NCBI RefSeq assembly: GCF_000382185.1
Contig: NZ_KB907784.1
Location: 1,054,001-1,118,000, forward strand
Length of the DNA: 64,000 nucleotides
Direction of reading: 5' to 3'
From: Bordetella sp. FB-8
Lineage (GTDB): Bacteria > Pseudomonadota > Gammaproteobacteria > Burkholderiales > Burkholderiaceae_B
Position 1 is the stretch's first letter. The number at the start of each line of letters is the position of its first letter. The notes beneath the pieces are model-generated. The model made no database searches and was not told the origin of the DNA. It saw only the letters and a program-made list of their open reading frames with translations. The translations under genes and the position numbers were made by a program. Positions 30,919-40,283 of the stretch are shown piece by piece.

Positions 30919-31791
30919 TCAAAGTGGCTTGGGCGTGCGCGCCGCCACCCACACGGTGACGCTGGCCGCACCCGCGGCCAGCAAGGCCCGCGCCGCCGCG
31001 TCGGCCGTGCTGCCGGTGGTCATCACGTCGTCCACGAGCGCGACGCGCAGGCCGTCGAGCCGCTGCGCGCAGACATAGGCATCGAGCGCGGCCGCCTCGC
31101 GATCGGGCCGCGCCAGGCTGGCCTGGCGCGCAACGCCTTCATGGCGCCGCCGTAAAACGCCGCGCAGCAGGCGCAACTGCAGGCGCAGAGCGACGCCTCG
31201 CGCCAATTCGCCGGCCGGATTGAACCCGCGCTGGCGCAGGGAAGCGCGGCTGGCCGGGACCGGCACGACGACATCGATGGGAAGGCGCTCCGCGTCCGGT
31301 CCTGCGCTTGCGGCCGGATCGGCTCGATCGGCCGACCCGGCCGCGCGGCCCGCATGGACCGTGCGCACGGCCTGGACCAGCGACTGCGCCAGGGCGCTGG
31401 ATACGATATGGCGACGCGCCCCCTTATAGCGCTTGATCAGCGCATCGAAAGGGTCCGCATAATCGAATGCGGCCACGGCATGCGCGAAGGCTGGCGGGTG
31501 TAGGGCGCACTCGACGCACAGGCCGCCGCGCCGGCCGGCCTGCGTCGCACCCAGGCGCAGCGCGCAGCGCGGGCATCGCCGCGCCGTCGCCTGTTCGAGT
31601 ACGGCCTGCGCGCAGGCGGCGCAGAGCAGGCCCGCGCGGGCCGCGCCGTCGCAAGCGGGGCAGCTCGAACCCACGCCCGCCAGCAAGCTGCGCACGAAAC
31701 GAGGCAAGCCGCGCCGCACGGCCGCCCAGGCTGCAACGCACGAATGCGGGATAATGCGGGCAAGCGCCGCGCAGACCTTGCCGCACGCCAT
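30919..31791 (-). CDS. comF: ComF family protein (phosphoribosyltransferase-like)
   Basis: 290 residues from the ATG at 31791; the open frame upstream overlaps the divergent methyltransferase and is not coding. N-terminal zinc-ribbon pairs (CPAC, CAAC, CPRC, CVEC) within residues ~35-100. The C-terminal type I PRTase domain has the PRPP loop VALVDDVMTTGSTADAA. An insert of Ala/Asp/Arg residues (about 165-185) is longer than usual. ComF supports DNA uptake in naturally competent bacteria; dprA at 47.3 kb is another competence gene in this window. Confidence 0.92.
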   Translation of the reverse strand: MACGKVCAALARIIPHSCVAAWAAVRRGLPRFVRSLLAGVGSSCPACDGAARAGLLCAACAQAVLEQATARRCPRCALRLGATQAGRRGGLCVECALHPPAFAHAVAAFDYADPFDALIKRYKGARRHIVSSALAQSLVQAVRTVHAGRAAGSADRADPAASAGPDAERLPIDVVVPVPASRASLRQRGFNPAGELARGVALRLQLRLLRGVLRRRHEGVARQASLARPDREAAALDAYVCAQRLDGLRVALVDDVMTTGSTADAAARALLAAGAASVTVWVAARTPKPL

Positions 31792-31870
31792 GAGCCGGCC
31801 CCCCCCTGAAGTCACCCGGCCCGCATCACACCATGTCCATCGCCGAACCGCCAGGCCAGGCGCGATAGAA

Positions 31871-32797
31871 ATGTCCCTGCCCGATACACCGCCCACCCTG
31901 CCTCTTTCTCCCGCGCACGTGCGGCGCCAGTTCGCCCGCCGCGGCGACCTGTCCGAGGCGCAGTTCATCTACGGCGAGGTCGCCCGACGCATGCTGGGGC
32001 GGCTGGCCTATATCCGCCTGGACCCCGCGCTGATGCTCGATGCGGGCTGCGGCGCGGGCGACAACCTCGCACTGCTGCGCGAACGCTATCCGCAAGCCGG
32101 CTACATCGGCCTGGATCACTGCGAACCCTTGCTGGCGCATGCGCGCCGCCGCTTCCAGCCGAACGGCATGAGCGCCTGGCTGGGTCAATTGATCGGAAGG
32201 GAAAAAAAGGCCTCGCTGCGGTACGTCCAGGCCGACCTGGCCGACACCGGCCTGGAACCCGAGTCGCTGGATCTGGTCTGGTCCAATCTGGCCCTGCATT
32301 GGCACCCCGAGCCGCACGCCGCCCTGGCCGAATGGCGCCGCGTGCTGCGCGTGAACGGACTGGCCATGTTCTCCTGCCTGGGTCCGGGCACGCTGCGCGA
32401 ATTGCGCCAGGCGCTGGACAACGCAGGCCTGCGCACCGCCACGCCCGGCTTTGTGGACATGCACGATTTCGGCGACTTGCTGATCGAGAACGGCTATACC
32501 GATCCGGTGATGGACCAGGAAACACTCACACTGACCTATGAAACGCCCGGCAAGCTGCTGGCCGATGTATGGGCATTGGGCGGCAACCCCGCCACCGGCC
32601 GGCGCGCCGGCCTGACCGGCCGCGCCTGGCGCGATCGCCTATGCGCGGCGCTGAACGCCCAACGCGGCCCGGACGGGCGCATCGCGCTGAGCATCGAAGT
32701 GGCCTACGGCCACGCCTGGCGCGCCGCGGCGCGGCGCAGCGCGGGCGGCGAGACGCACATATCGCTCGATGCCATCGGCGGGCGGCGGGCGAAGTAG
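31871..32797 (+). CDS. SAM-dependent methyltransferase (BioC-like)
   Basis: 308 residues from the ATG at 31871 (MSLPDTPPTLP); the frame is open further upstream within comF's promoter region. SAM-binding motif I is MLDAGCGAGDNLALLRERYP (about residues 57-76). The motif region SLDLVWSNLALHWHPEPHAA is typical of malonyl-ACP O-methyltransferases (BioC), which start biotin synthesis. No other bio gene is nearby, so a BioC role is only suggested. Divergent from comF with about 80 bp between starts. Confidence 0.82.
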   Translation: MSLPDTPPTLPLSPAHVRRQFARRGDLSEAQFIYGEVARRMLGRLAYIRLDPALMLDAGCGAGDNLALLRERYPQAGYIGLDHCEPLLAHARRRFQPNGMSAWLGQLIGREKKASLRYVQADLADTGLEPESLDLVWSNLALHWHPEPHAALAEWRRVLRVNGLAMFSCLGPGTLRELRQALDNAGLRTATPGFVDMHDFGDLLIENGYTDPVMDQETLTLTYETPGKLLADVWALGGNPATGRRAGLTGRAWRDRLCAALNAQRGPDGRIALSIEVAYGHAWRAAARRSAGGETHISLDAIGGRRAK

Positions 32798-32879
32798 GCA
32801 GCAGTCCTTGCCGAGCGCATAGGCCTGCACGACAGCGCGTGCGAACCGGAAAGCCTTGCATATCGAAGACCATGCACGT

Positions 32880-32901
32880 CAAGATCGACAGGACGATCTT
32901 G
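32880..32901. promoter_or_regulatory. 8-bp hairpin in the leader of the dioxygenase gene
   Basis: CAAGATCG-N6-CGATCTTG (32880-32887 / 32894-32901), about 50 bp before the ATG at 32951, without a T tract. It could be an operator or a leader hairpin. Confidence 0.4.
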
Positions 32902-32950
32902 CCCGCCGCCAGCATTTACCCCCTCGTCAAACACTTGCAAGGAAGCCGCC

Positions 32951-33538
32951 ATGGACCAGGCACAGGAGAAATCGCAAGCCATTTCCGCCTTTATCGAAAC
33001 GGCCAAACGCCACACCGCCGGCACCATCACGCGCCATGACCTGGACGCGGTGTTGAACGAACTCATCGCCATCGCCCGCCACACGAACTGGTGGGCAGCC
33101 CGGGAATACCCCGCCCCCACCGGCGAGGGGCTGCAGGCGCGCTACCTAATTCATGAAGAAGCCGACAGCACCTACGCGCTGTATCTGAACGTCATGAGGC
33201 CGGGCAAGAAGTCCGAACCGCACAACCACACCACCTGGGCCTGCATCGCAGCGGTCGAGGGCTCCGAGAGCAACTATCTCTATGAGCGCACCGACGATGG
33301 CGGCAAGCCGGGCCACGCCACCATCAAGCAGACCGGCGTGAAGGCGGTACGCCCCGGCGAAGGCATCGCGCTGATGGCCGACGATATCCACGCCGTGCAC
33401 ATCGAGGACGCCAGCATCCGCCACTTGCATATGTACGGACTGGCGCTCGAAAAGCTCGACCGGCGCCTGGCCTTCGACATGGAGACAAACACCTGCAAGA
33501 TCAGGTCGGTGGGCGTGCAATCACGCCGCGGGGCATGA
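32951..33538 (+). CDS. Cysteine dioxygenase family protein (cupin)
   Basis: 195 residues. Iron ligands are expected at H91 and H93 (EPHNHTTWACIAAVEG) and H160 (RHLHMYG). The cupin fold spans about residues 70-170. Family members oxidise cysteine, 3-mercaptopropionate or similar thiols to sulfinates with O2. The position of the Cys that crosslinks to Tyr in mammalian enzymes is not conserved here, which favours a bacterial thiol dioxygenase of broader substrate range. Convergent with the YbdK ligase gene. A hairpin precedes the start. Confidence 0.85.
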   Translation: MDQAQEKSQAISAFIETAKRHTAGTITRHDLDAVLNELIAIARHTNWWAAREYPAPTGEGLQARYLIHEEADSTYALYLNVMRPGKKSEPHNHTTWACIAAVEGSESNYLYERTDDGGKPGHATIKQTGVKAVRPGEGIALMADDIHAVHIEDASIRHLHMYGLALEKLDRRLAFDMETNTCKIRSVGVQSRRGA

Positions 33539-33562
33539 AGGACCTGCGCGACAAGCCCCGCT

Positions 33563-34771
33563 TCAATGCAGCATGGGTTCGGTGTGAGCCCGTATCCGAC
33601 GCCGTCCGTGCGCCTTGTCGGTCAATATCTCGCCCGGCGCCACGCCATCGCCGCGCCAGCGGCGCGTCATGCCTTCCACCACCACAGGCAGGTCGCGCAG
33701 GCGATGAAACTCGGAGCGCAGCCAACGGGCATCGTTGCCGCCATGCTGAAGCTGGTCGCGCAACGTCTGCAGCATGTCCGCCGTACCCAGCTCCTCGGCC
33801 ACCGGCATGAGGCGCTGCAGCAGCGCGCGAAGGTGATCGCCCAAGCGCACGCGTTCGCCTTTCGGCGTCACGTAGGCGCCGTGCATGCCGTAGCGGCAGG
33901 CCTGGAAATGATTACTGCGATAGGCCACCCAGGCCATCTCGGCCGGTTCGCCCTCGCGCGCGACCAACTCCGCCAGGACTTGTGCGAAAGCCGCCAGCTG
34001 GCATGCGCGCTCCACCGTCAGCGGCGTATCGCAGACGCGGATCTCCACCGTGCCGAATTCGGGCTTGGGGCGGATATCCCAGTACAGATCCTTGATGCTT
34101 TCGGCCAGACCCGAGGCGCGCAGCTGCGCGATGTGCGCCTCGAATCCGTACCAGTCCCGCACGCCTTCGGGCATGTGGCCGGACAAAGGGAAATTGTTGA
34201 CCGCATTCAGGCGGCAGCAGGCGTATTGGGTGTCCACGCCCTCGAAATACGGCGAAGCGGCCGACAGGGCGATAAAGTGCGGCACATAGGGCGACAGACC
34301 CCGCACCAGCCGGATCGCCTCGTCGCCCGAAGTCGTGCCCAGATGGATATGCTGGCCGAATACCGTGAATTGGCGCGCCAGATAGCCGTAGGTATCGGCG
34401 ATGTACTGAAAGCGCGGACTGTCGTGGATGCTGCGGTCCTGCCAGCGCATGAAAGGATGGACGCCACCGCCCGAGATGGCGATGCCCAGCGCATCGGCCG
34501 CTTGAACCACGGCATTGCGCATCTCGCGCATCTCGGCCAGCAGGCCGACAGGGTGCTCCTGCACCGAGGAGTTGAGCTCGATCATCGAGCGGGTGATTTC
34601 GGGCTTGATCCGATCGGCCATCGGATGGCCGGCCAACTGAGCCAGCAGGTCGTCCGACGCCGCGGTCAGGTCAAAACTGGCCGGATCGATGAGCTGCAGC
34701 TCCAGTTCGATCCCAAGGGTATTGGGGGCCGACGAGGTAAAGGACAGTTGATCCATCTCGGTCTCCTTCAT
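33563..34771 (-). CDS. ybdK: Carboxylate-amine ligase, GCS2 family (YbdK-like)
   Basis: 402 residues; a second ATG at 34756 gives a start two residues before [21 protein letters not shown]. Signature pieces of the glutamate-cysteine ligase type 2 fold: [41 protein letters not shown], and [15 protein letters not shown]. YbdK from E. coli has weak gamma-glutamyl-cysteine synthetase activity. The neighbouring thiol dioxygenase hints at cysteine or thiol metabolism, which is inference. A 245-bp gap before plrR holds its promoter. Confidence 0.9.
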   Translation of the reverse strand: MKETEMDQLSFTSSAPNTLGIELELQLIDPASFDLTAASDDLLAQLAGHPMADRIKPEITRSMIELNSSVQEHPVGLLAEMREMRNAVVQAADALGIAISGGGVHPFMRWQDRSIHDSPRFQYIADTYGYLARQFTVFGQHIHLGTTSGDEAIRLVRGLSPYVPHFIALSAASPYFEGVDTQYACCRLNAVNNFPLSGHMPEGVRDWYGFEAHIAQLRASGLAESIKDLYWDIRPKPEFGTVEIRVCDTPLTVERACQLAAFAQVLAELVAREGEPAEMAWVAYRSNHFQACRYGMHGAYVTPKGERVRLGDHLRALLQRLMPVAEELGTADMLQTLRDQLQHGGNDARWLRSEFHRLRDLPVVVEGMTRRWRGDGVAPGEILTDKAHGRRRIRAHTEPMLH

Positions 34772-35016
34772 GAAGCGTATGGGGAATGGCCTACCGGGAG
34801 CTTGATGCCTGGGAATTCATGCTTGCAGGGTGCCCGGTGAACCGACTTGCCGCTCGATAGTACGGTGCAAAATGATTACAAAACAGCCTGGAATCGTGAC
34901 ATTTATATGCAGAATACGAAGAACACGATTCTTCCCCCCGCGGGCCGGTGAGCAAATACTAACTTCCGGGATCGAGATGATTCAACCCACCAGGCGGGTG
35001 CCCCGCAAGGGGTATC

Positions 35017-35703
35017 TCAGGTGCTGCGCTTGCGCGAGGATTCGATACCGAGCTGCTTGAGCTTGCGGTAGAGATGGGTGCGTTCCAGACCGGTGCGCTC
35101 GGAAACGCGGGTCATGCTGTGGTTCTCGCGAACCAGGTGGTATTCGAAGTAGATGCGTTCGAAGGCATCGCGCGCTTCGCGCAGCGGCTGGTCCAGCGAG
35201 ATGTTGCCCAGCAGGCCGTTGCCCGCCGGCGCCTGCGCCTCGGCCACGAGCATGGCCGACGGCGGATCGAGTTCGTCTTCGAGCGGCACCACGACCGACG
35301 CCTGGGCCTGGCCGGCCGAACCCGAATAGGCCGGAGCCCGGCTGCGCGTCAAGCCCGCCTCGATGGTCTTGAGCAGACGCTGCAGCGTGATGGGTTTTTC
35401 GAGAAAATCGATCGCGCCGATGCGCGTAGCCTCGACAGCGGTGTCGATGGTGGCGTGGCCGCTCATCATGATGACGGGCATGTCCAGCAGACCTTGCGAA
35501 CCCCACTCCTTGAGCAGGCTTACGCCGTCAGTGTCGGGCATCCAGATGTCGAGCAGGACCAGGTCGGGACGCATGCGCAGCCGCGCGGCGCGCGCTTGCG
35601 CGGCGTTCTCCGCGAGCTCGACCGTGTGCCCTTCGTCGTAAAGAATCTCGGACAAAAGTTCGCGTATGCCCACTTCGTCGTCGACCACCAGAATCCTGGC
35701 CAT
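35017..35703 (-). CDS. plrR: NtrX-like response regulator (receiver + Fis HTH, no AAA+ domain)
   Basis: 228 residues. Receiver domain (1-120) with the phospho-acceptor Asp in LVLLDIWMPDTDG and the conserved Lys in FLEKPITLQRLL. A linker of ~60 residues is rich in Ala/Gly. The C-terminal Fis-type HTH reads ENHSMTRVSERTGLERTHLYR. Classical NtrX (~450 aa) has a sigma-54-interacting AAA+ domain in between; that is absent, so this protein should act as a direct DNA-binding regulator. It lies about 112 bp downstream of the NtrY-like kinase gene. The pair matches PlrSR, known in Bordetella for persistence in the lower airway and response to CO2; the symbol rests on that resemblance. Confidence 0.85.
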   Translation of the reverse strand: MARILVVDDEVGIRELLSEILYDEGHTVELAENAAQARAARLRMRPDLVLLDIWMPDTDGVSLLKEWGSQGLLDMPVIMMSGHATIDTAVEATRIGAIDFLEKPITLQRLLKTIEAGLTRSRAPAYSGSAGQAQASVVVPLEDELDPPSAMLVAEAQAPAGNGLLGNISLDQPLREARDAFERIYFEYHLVRENHSMTRVSERTGLERTHLYRKLKQLGIESSRKRST

Positions 35704-35815
35704 AAACCTCTCACCTATTGCGTGGCCGCATTATCGCTCTTTTTTGCCGCAGAGCCGGCTTGACGGCAAAACGCGCTATTGCAAGCCGGCCCGGGCCGCG
35801 GCGCGGCGCCATGGT

Positions 35816-38059
35816 TCAAGCGGTGCTTGCGGCCAAGCGGGTCAGCAGTATCGACACTCGGGCTCCGCCTTCCTTGCGATTGGCAAGGTCGATGCGGCCG
35901 CCGTGCTCGTCGATGATCTTGCGCACGATGGCCAATCCTAACCCAGTTCCGTGCGCCTTGGTCGTGACATAGGGTTCGAAAGCCCGTTGCGCCACCTGGG
36001 CCGCGAAGCCCGGCCCGTTGTCGGCCACGACGAAACGCACGGCACGCTCGCCATCCGGCCGGGCGCTTTCGACCAATTGCGTCGATACCTTCACCCGCCC
36101 GGCATCGCCCCGTTCGGCCACCGCGTCGCGGGCATTGGACAACAGGTTGTGGATGACCTGGCGCAGTTGCGTCGGATCGCCCTCGATATCGGGCAGGTCC
36201 GGTTGCAGATGCACGTCCAGGTTGAGCGCGCGCGGGCCTTCGCCGCCGCCCGCCTCCCATCCGTATAGCGCCAGCACGTCGGCCACCAAACCATTGAAGG
36301 CGATGCGCTGCATCACCGCGGGCGGCGTGCGGGCATACTCGCGGAAATCATCCACCATCTTCTTGAGCGACCCCACCTGATTGACGATGGTGTTGGTCGA
36401 CCGCGCGAGCATCTGTGCGTCCGACGGCGCAAGCTTGTCGGCCAGCTTCATGGCCAGCCGTTCGGCCGAAAGCTGGATGGGGGTGAGCGGATTCTTGATC
36501 TCGTGAGCCAGGCGCCGCGCCACCTCGCCCCAAGCCACGGTGCGGCTGGCCGAAATGACTTCGGTGATGTCGTCGAACACCACCAGGTAACCGTTGCCTC
36601 GCTCGTCCACGTGTAAATGCGTACCGCGCGCCAGCAGTATTGTCGCCTCGCCCGGCCCCGAGCGCTTGAGTTCGAACTGCTGCTGCCAGTGGGTGCGATC
36701 CGATCCTACGGCATCGTGCTCGGAAAACGCCTGGCGTATCAGATTGGCGAACTCGAGCATTGCATCGACGGTTTCGAGCGGCCGGCCTATGACTGAACGC
36801 AGGTCGGCCTGCAGAATGGTCTGCGCCCCCTGGTTGATGGTCGTCACGCGAAAGCCTTCATCAAAGGCCAGCACGCCGGAAGACAGGTTGGCCAGCACGT
36901 TTTCCAGATAGACGTTGGAGCGCTCGAGCTGCAAGCGGTTGCTCTCGACCATGCGGCGGGCCTCGTCGAGCTGGCGCGTCATGGCGTTGAACGAACGCGT
37001 GAGCTGGCCGACCTCGTCGCGCTCGGGCGGCTCGGGCAAGGGACGAAAATCGCCCACGCTCACCGCCTGCGTGCCTGCCGCCAGGCGCAAGAGGGGGCGC
37101 ACCAGGCGCTTGGATAGCGATAGCGCCACTGCGATGGAGGCCAGCATGGCCAACAACAGCGCCAGCGTCAGCGTGATGCCATAGAGCTTGCGCAGGCCCA
37201 GCCGCGACAAGGCCAGCTCCTGATAATCGCTGAAACCGCGCTGCACGCGGTTGGCGTTGCGGGCGAGCTGGTCGGGTACCGGCTGCACCAGCTGCAGCCA
37301 GCGCGTCTCGGACGCCGCGCCCAGCAGACTGCCGTCAAAGCGCTCGGGCGAGATCAACGGAACCACGACCCGCAGCGTCAGCGTGCTGTCCACCCCCGGT
37401 GAGGTCGGATCGGAAGCCTCGGCGGCCGAATAACCGCCCGCCAGCTTGAGCTGGTTCATCACGGTCGACGGCGGCATGGACGGCATCATCTGGCCGTATT
37501 GGTTGGTGGAGAAGGCCACCAGCCTGCCGCTGCTGGTGAACACCGCGGCCTCCTGCACGCCGCTGTTCTCGCGCAAGCGGATCAGGGTCCGCGCGATGTC
37601 GTTGTCGCTAAGGTTGTTCAGCCCGCTGGCCATGGTGCGCGCGCGCGCATTCAGCTCGGCCAGCTGCGTATCGAGTACCGCACGGCCCAGGTTCAGGCCG
37701 GCATCCAGCGCGGTGTCGACCCGCACGTTGAACCAGGACTCGATCGAGCGCGACAAGAACTGTACCGACAAGGTGTAGATCAGCGCTCCCGGCACCACGC
37801 CGATCAGGGCGAAGGCCAGCGAGAAGCGCGCCGTGAGCCGGGCGCCGAACTGGCGGCGGCGGATCTGGCGCACCAGCTTGCTGGTCAGGCCGATGACCCA
37901 GACCAACAGGGCCAGGGCGAAGATGCCGTTGAGCAGCAGCAGCGCATCGTAATAATGCGCGAAGCGCGATGCGTTGCCGGTGGACCAGGCAAGCAGGCCC
38001 AGCAGCGACAAACCGCTCAGGGCGCCGATAATCAGGACAACGCGCGAGAACCGTATCAT
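35816..38059 (-). CDS. plrS: NtrY-like sensor histidine kinase
   Basis: 747 residues. Three N-terminal membrane helices within ~110 residues, a periplasmic loop (about 115-290), a fourth helix, HAMP (about 315-365), a PAS domain (about 380-480), HisKA with the phospho-His motif RRLAHEIKNPLTPIQLSAER, and an ATPase domain (about 600-740) with VADNGPGFAAQ and GTGLGLAIVRKI. The start overlaps the end of the upstream DUF4390 gene (4 bp). This layout is the NtrY class of the NtrYX systems; with the short regulator at 35017 it corresponds to Bordetella PlrS. Confidence 0.9.
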   Translation of the reverse strand: MIRFSRVVLIIGALSGLSLLGLLAWSTGNASRFAHYYDALLLLNGIFALALLVWVIGLTSKLVRQIRRRQFGARLTARFSLAFALIGVVPGALIYTLSVQFLSRSIESWFNVRVDTALDAGLNLGRAVLDTQLAELNARARTMASGLNNLSDNDIARTLIRLRENSGVQEAAVFTSSGRLVAFSTNQYGQMMPSMPPSTVMNQLKLAGGYSAAEASDPTSPGVDSTLTLRVVVPLISPERFDGSLLGAASETRWLQLVQPVPDQLARNANRVQRGFSDYQELALSRLGLRKLYGITLTLALLLAMLASIAVALSLSKRLVRPLLRLAAGTQAVSVGDFRPLPEPPERDEVGQLTRSFNAMTRQLDEARRMVESNRLQLERSNVYLENVLANLSSGVLAFDEGFRVTTINQGAQTILQADLRSVIGRPLETVDAMLEFANLIRQAFSEHDAVGSDRTHWQQQFELKRSGPGEATILLARGTHLHVDERGNGYLVVFDDITEVISASRTVAWGEVARRLAHEIKNPLTPIQLSAERLAMKLADKLAPSDAQMLARSTNTIVNQVGSLKKMVDDFREYARTPPAVMQRIAFNGLVADVLALYGWEAGGGEGPRALNLDVHLQPDLPDIEGDPTQLRQVIHNLLSNARDAVAERGDAGRVKVSTQLVESARPDGERAVRFVVADNGPGFAAQVAQRAFEPYVTTKAHGTGLGLAIVRKIIDEHGGRIDLANRKEGGARVSILLTRLAASTA

Positions 38060-38667
38060 CGGGCCGGCCGTGCCACGGCGAAGGTAAAGGCAGTCCAGGG
38101 CGTGGTGGGCGACCAGGACCTGCTGTTCAGGGCATTGACCTGCAGCGGCCGCGTCAGCATGGATGTGTCCAGCCGCACGCGCAGCTGGCCGGAATACTTC
38201 ACGCCCGACTCAAACTGATCGGCGGCGCCGACCTGCCAGTTGCGGATGCGCCGCACCTGTTCCATGGCCTGGTCGAGCGAAGTCACCGGCAAGGACAGCG
38301 CGCCCGTACCTGCCCGCCATTGACGCGTGAGCGCGTTGTAGACGATGCGCCAGGTCAGCGAGGTGTTGACTACGGTGCGATCGAACCACCACCAGCGCGA
38401 ACGCTTGATGACCAGATCCGCGGTGAAGTACAGCGGCACCCCGCGTTGCGCGGCGTCGCGCAGTTGATCGTTGAGGACAAAACTCACGTCCGCGTCGAGC
38501 TCGAGACGGCCGTCGCGCAAGACCGGATCGATGCGTTCGACGCGCGGATCGGCGGTCTGGGCGGCCTGGGCGGCCCGCCCGTTCCATGCGCCGAACAGGG
38601 AGGTTGCCAACAGAAAAGCCAGAAAACCACGTGAGATCGCCAAAGAAAGGCAGGCGCGTAATGTCAT
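38056..38667 (-). CDS. DUF4390 secreted protein
   Basis: 203 residues from the ATG at 38667. Signal peptide (ISRGFLAFLLATSLFGAWNGRAAQA). The mature domain contains SFVLNDQLRDAAQRGVPLYF, RSRWWWFDRTVV and RQWRAGTGALSLPVTSLDQAM, typical of DUF4390. The family occurs between rsmB and NtrY-like kinases in beta-proteobacteria, as here: the stop overlaps the plrS start by four bases, and rsmB ends 19 bp upstream. Possibly a periplasmic partner of the kinase; no function is known. Confidence 0.9.
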   Translation of the reverse strand: MTLRACLSLAISRGFLAFLLATSLFGAWNGRAAQAAQTADPRVERIDPVLRDGRLELDADVSFVLNDQLRDAAQRGVPLYFTADLVIKRSRWWWFDRTVVNTSLTWRIVYNALTRQWRAGTGALSLPVTSLDQAMEQVRRIRNWQVGAADQFESGVKYSGQLRVRLDTSMLTRPLQVNALNSRSWSPTTPWTAFTFAVARPAR

Positions 38668-38686
38668 GTCAACTATTTTTGGCGAT

Positions 38687-40021
38687 TCATCCCTGCTTGG
38701 CAAACAAGGCATAGAAAAAACCGTCGTGCTGGGCCGCCGGTGTTGCGTCGATAGCAACGGGCAGCAGTTGGCCCGGCGCGGGCAGGCGCCGGGCCTCGGG
38801 ATGGCGGGCCTGGAAGGCCCCCGCCTGAGCCTGGCCCTCGGCGGGGAAAACCGAGCAGGTGACATAGAGCAGCTTGCCGCCCGGCGCCACCGTGCGCCAC
38901 AGGGCATCGGCGATGCCGGCCTGCAGCCTGGCCGTGCGCGCCACGTCCTCGGCGCGGCGCAGCCAGCGTATGTCGGGGTGGCGGCGCACGATGCCCGATG
39001 CCGTACAAGGAACATCGGCCAGCACGGCATCGAAAGGGCGGCCGTCCCACCACGCGTCCAGGTCAGCCGCGTCGGCCTGGCGCAGCGCCGCGCGCAAAGT
39101 TCCCAGGTGCAGGCGTTCCAGATTCTGCTCCACCCGCTCAAGGCGGGCGGCATCCACATCCAGCGCCAGAAGGTCCAGGTCGGCCAGCTCCAGCAGATGC
39201 GCCGTCTTGCCCCCCGGCGCGGCGCAGGCGTCCAGCACCCGCATGCCGTCGCGCGGCGCGAGCAGCGGCGCGGCCAATTGCGCGCCGGCATCCTGCACCG
39301 ACCACCAGCCCTGCGCATATCCCGGCAACTGCGTCACCGGCCTGGGCACCGCCAGGACCAGTCCCGCCTGCCCGAAGACGTCGGCCGCGACGCCTTCGGC
39401 GCGCAAAGCGTCCAGCACCTGATCGCGCGTCGCGCGGCGGCGGTTGACCCGCAGCATGAGCGGCGCGGGCACGTTGGCGGCCTCGAGCAACTCGGCCCAA
39501 TGATCAGGATAGTCGGCCCGCAGGCGGTCCACCCACCAGGACGGGTGGTTCCATCGCGCGCGCGGTGCGTCGGCCACCGCCTGATCCAGGGCCGCATGCT
39601 CGCGCAGGAAGCGGCGCAGGCAGGCGTTGAGCAGACCCTTGTACGGCGCCAGCTTGCATTCGCCGGCGGCGGCCTGCACAGCCTGGTTCACCACCGTATG
39701 CGATGCATAGGACGGCATGCCGGGCAGCGGATCGGCGCACGGCTTGAGCAGCGTGAGCGCCACGCGCAACAGCGCCGCCATGCGCGCGCCGGGCGATTTC
39801 TTGAGCAGCAGGCCGGCGATCTCGTCGGCCCAGCCCAGTTGGCGCATGGCATGAAAACCCAGGGCTTGCGTGCCCGGCCGCAAGGCGGCATCGGTGCGGG
39901 CCAGGACCTCGGTCAGCGAACGGCCCTGCTGGACGGCCAGGACAGCGTCGGCCGCGGCCAGAAGCAGCAGCGACAAGGGCGGTTGAAGAGCGCAGGAAAC
40001 GGATTTAGCGGCTTGTGGCAT
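38687..40021 (-). CDS. rsmB: 16S rRNA (cytosine-967-C5)-methyltransferase
   Basis: 444 residues from the ATG at 40021; the frame is open 119 codons upstream, over rimO's leader, but lacks family similarity there. N-terminal NusB-like RNA-binding domain (to ~135), then a Rossmann methyltransferase with VLDACAAPGGKTAHLLEL (motif I). The two catalytic Cys lie in DVPCTASGIVRRHPDIRW and YVTCSVFPAE. Methylates C967 of 16S rRNA. First of the rsmB-DUF4390-plrS-plrR string and divergent from rimO. Confidence 0.95.
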   Translation of the reverse strand: MPQAAKSVSCALQPPLSLLLLAAADAVLAVQQGRSLTEVLARTDAALRPGTQALGFHAMRQLGWADEIAGLLLKKSPGARMAALLRVALTLLKPCADPLPGMPSYASHTVVNQAVQAAAGECKLAPYKGLLNACLRRFLREHAALDQAVADAPRARWNHPSWWVDRLRADYPDHWAELLEAANVPAPLMLRVNRRRATRDQVLDALRAEGVAADVFGQAGLVLAVPRPVTQLPGYAQGWWSVQDAGAQLAAPLLAPRDGMRVLDACAAPGGKTAHLLELADLDLLALDVDAARLERVEQNLERLHLGTLRAALRQADAADLDAWWDGRPFDAVLADVPCTASGIVRRHPDIRWLRRAEDVARTARLQAGIADALWRTVAPGGKLLYVTCSVFPAEGQAQAGAFQARHPEARRLPAPGQLLPVAIDATPAAQHDGFFYALFAKQG

Positions 40022-40283
40022 GACGGCATTGAACCATGCGCGCGCGTGTCGATGCATCGAATGCCGCGCGCATCGGCAGCGCGCAATGGCGCAGCCTGAT
40101 GCCGGCGCGCGCAGGCAAGGCGAGCAGACGGCCACGTCGGACGCGTGCGCGGGCCGCGGGTTCGACGCCCACAAGGCGTTTGCCGCGCTCGCGGTTTGCC
40201 GTTGCATCCGATGATCGCCTGCCGCAGCCGGTCCGGCACAGGCCCGCGAGTACAATGGGGGCTTGCCAGAAAACCGGGTTTTT

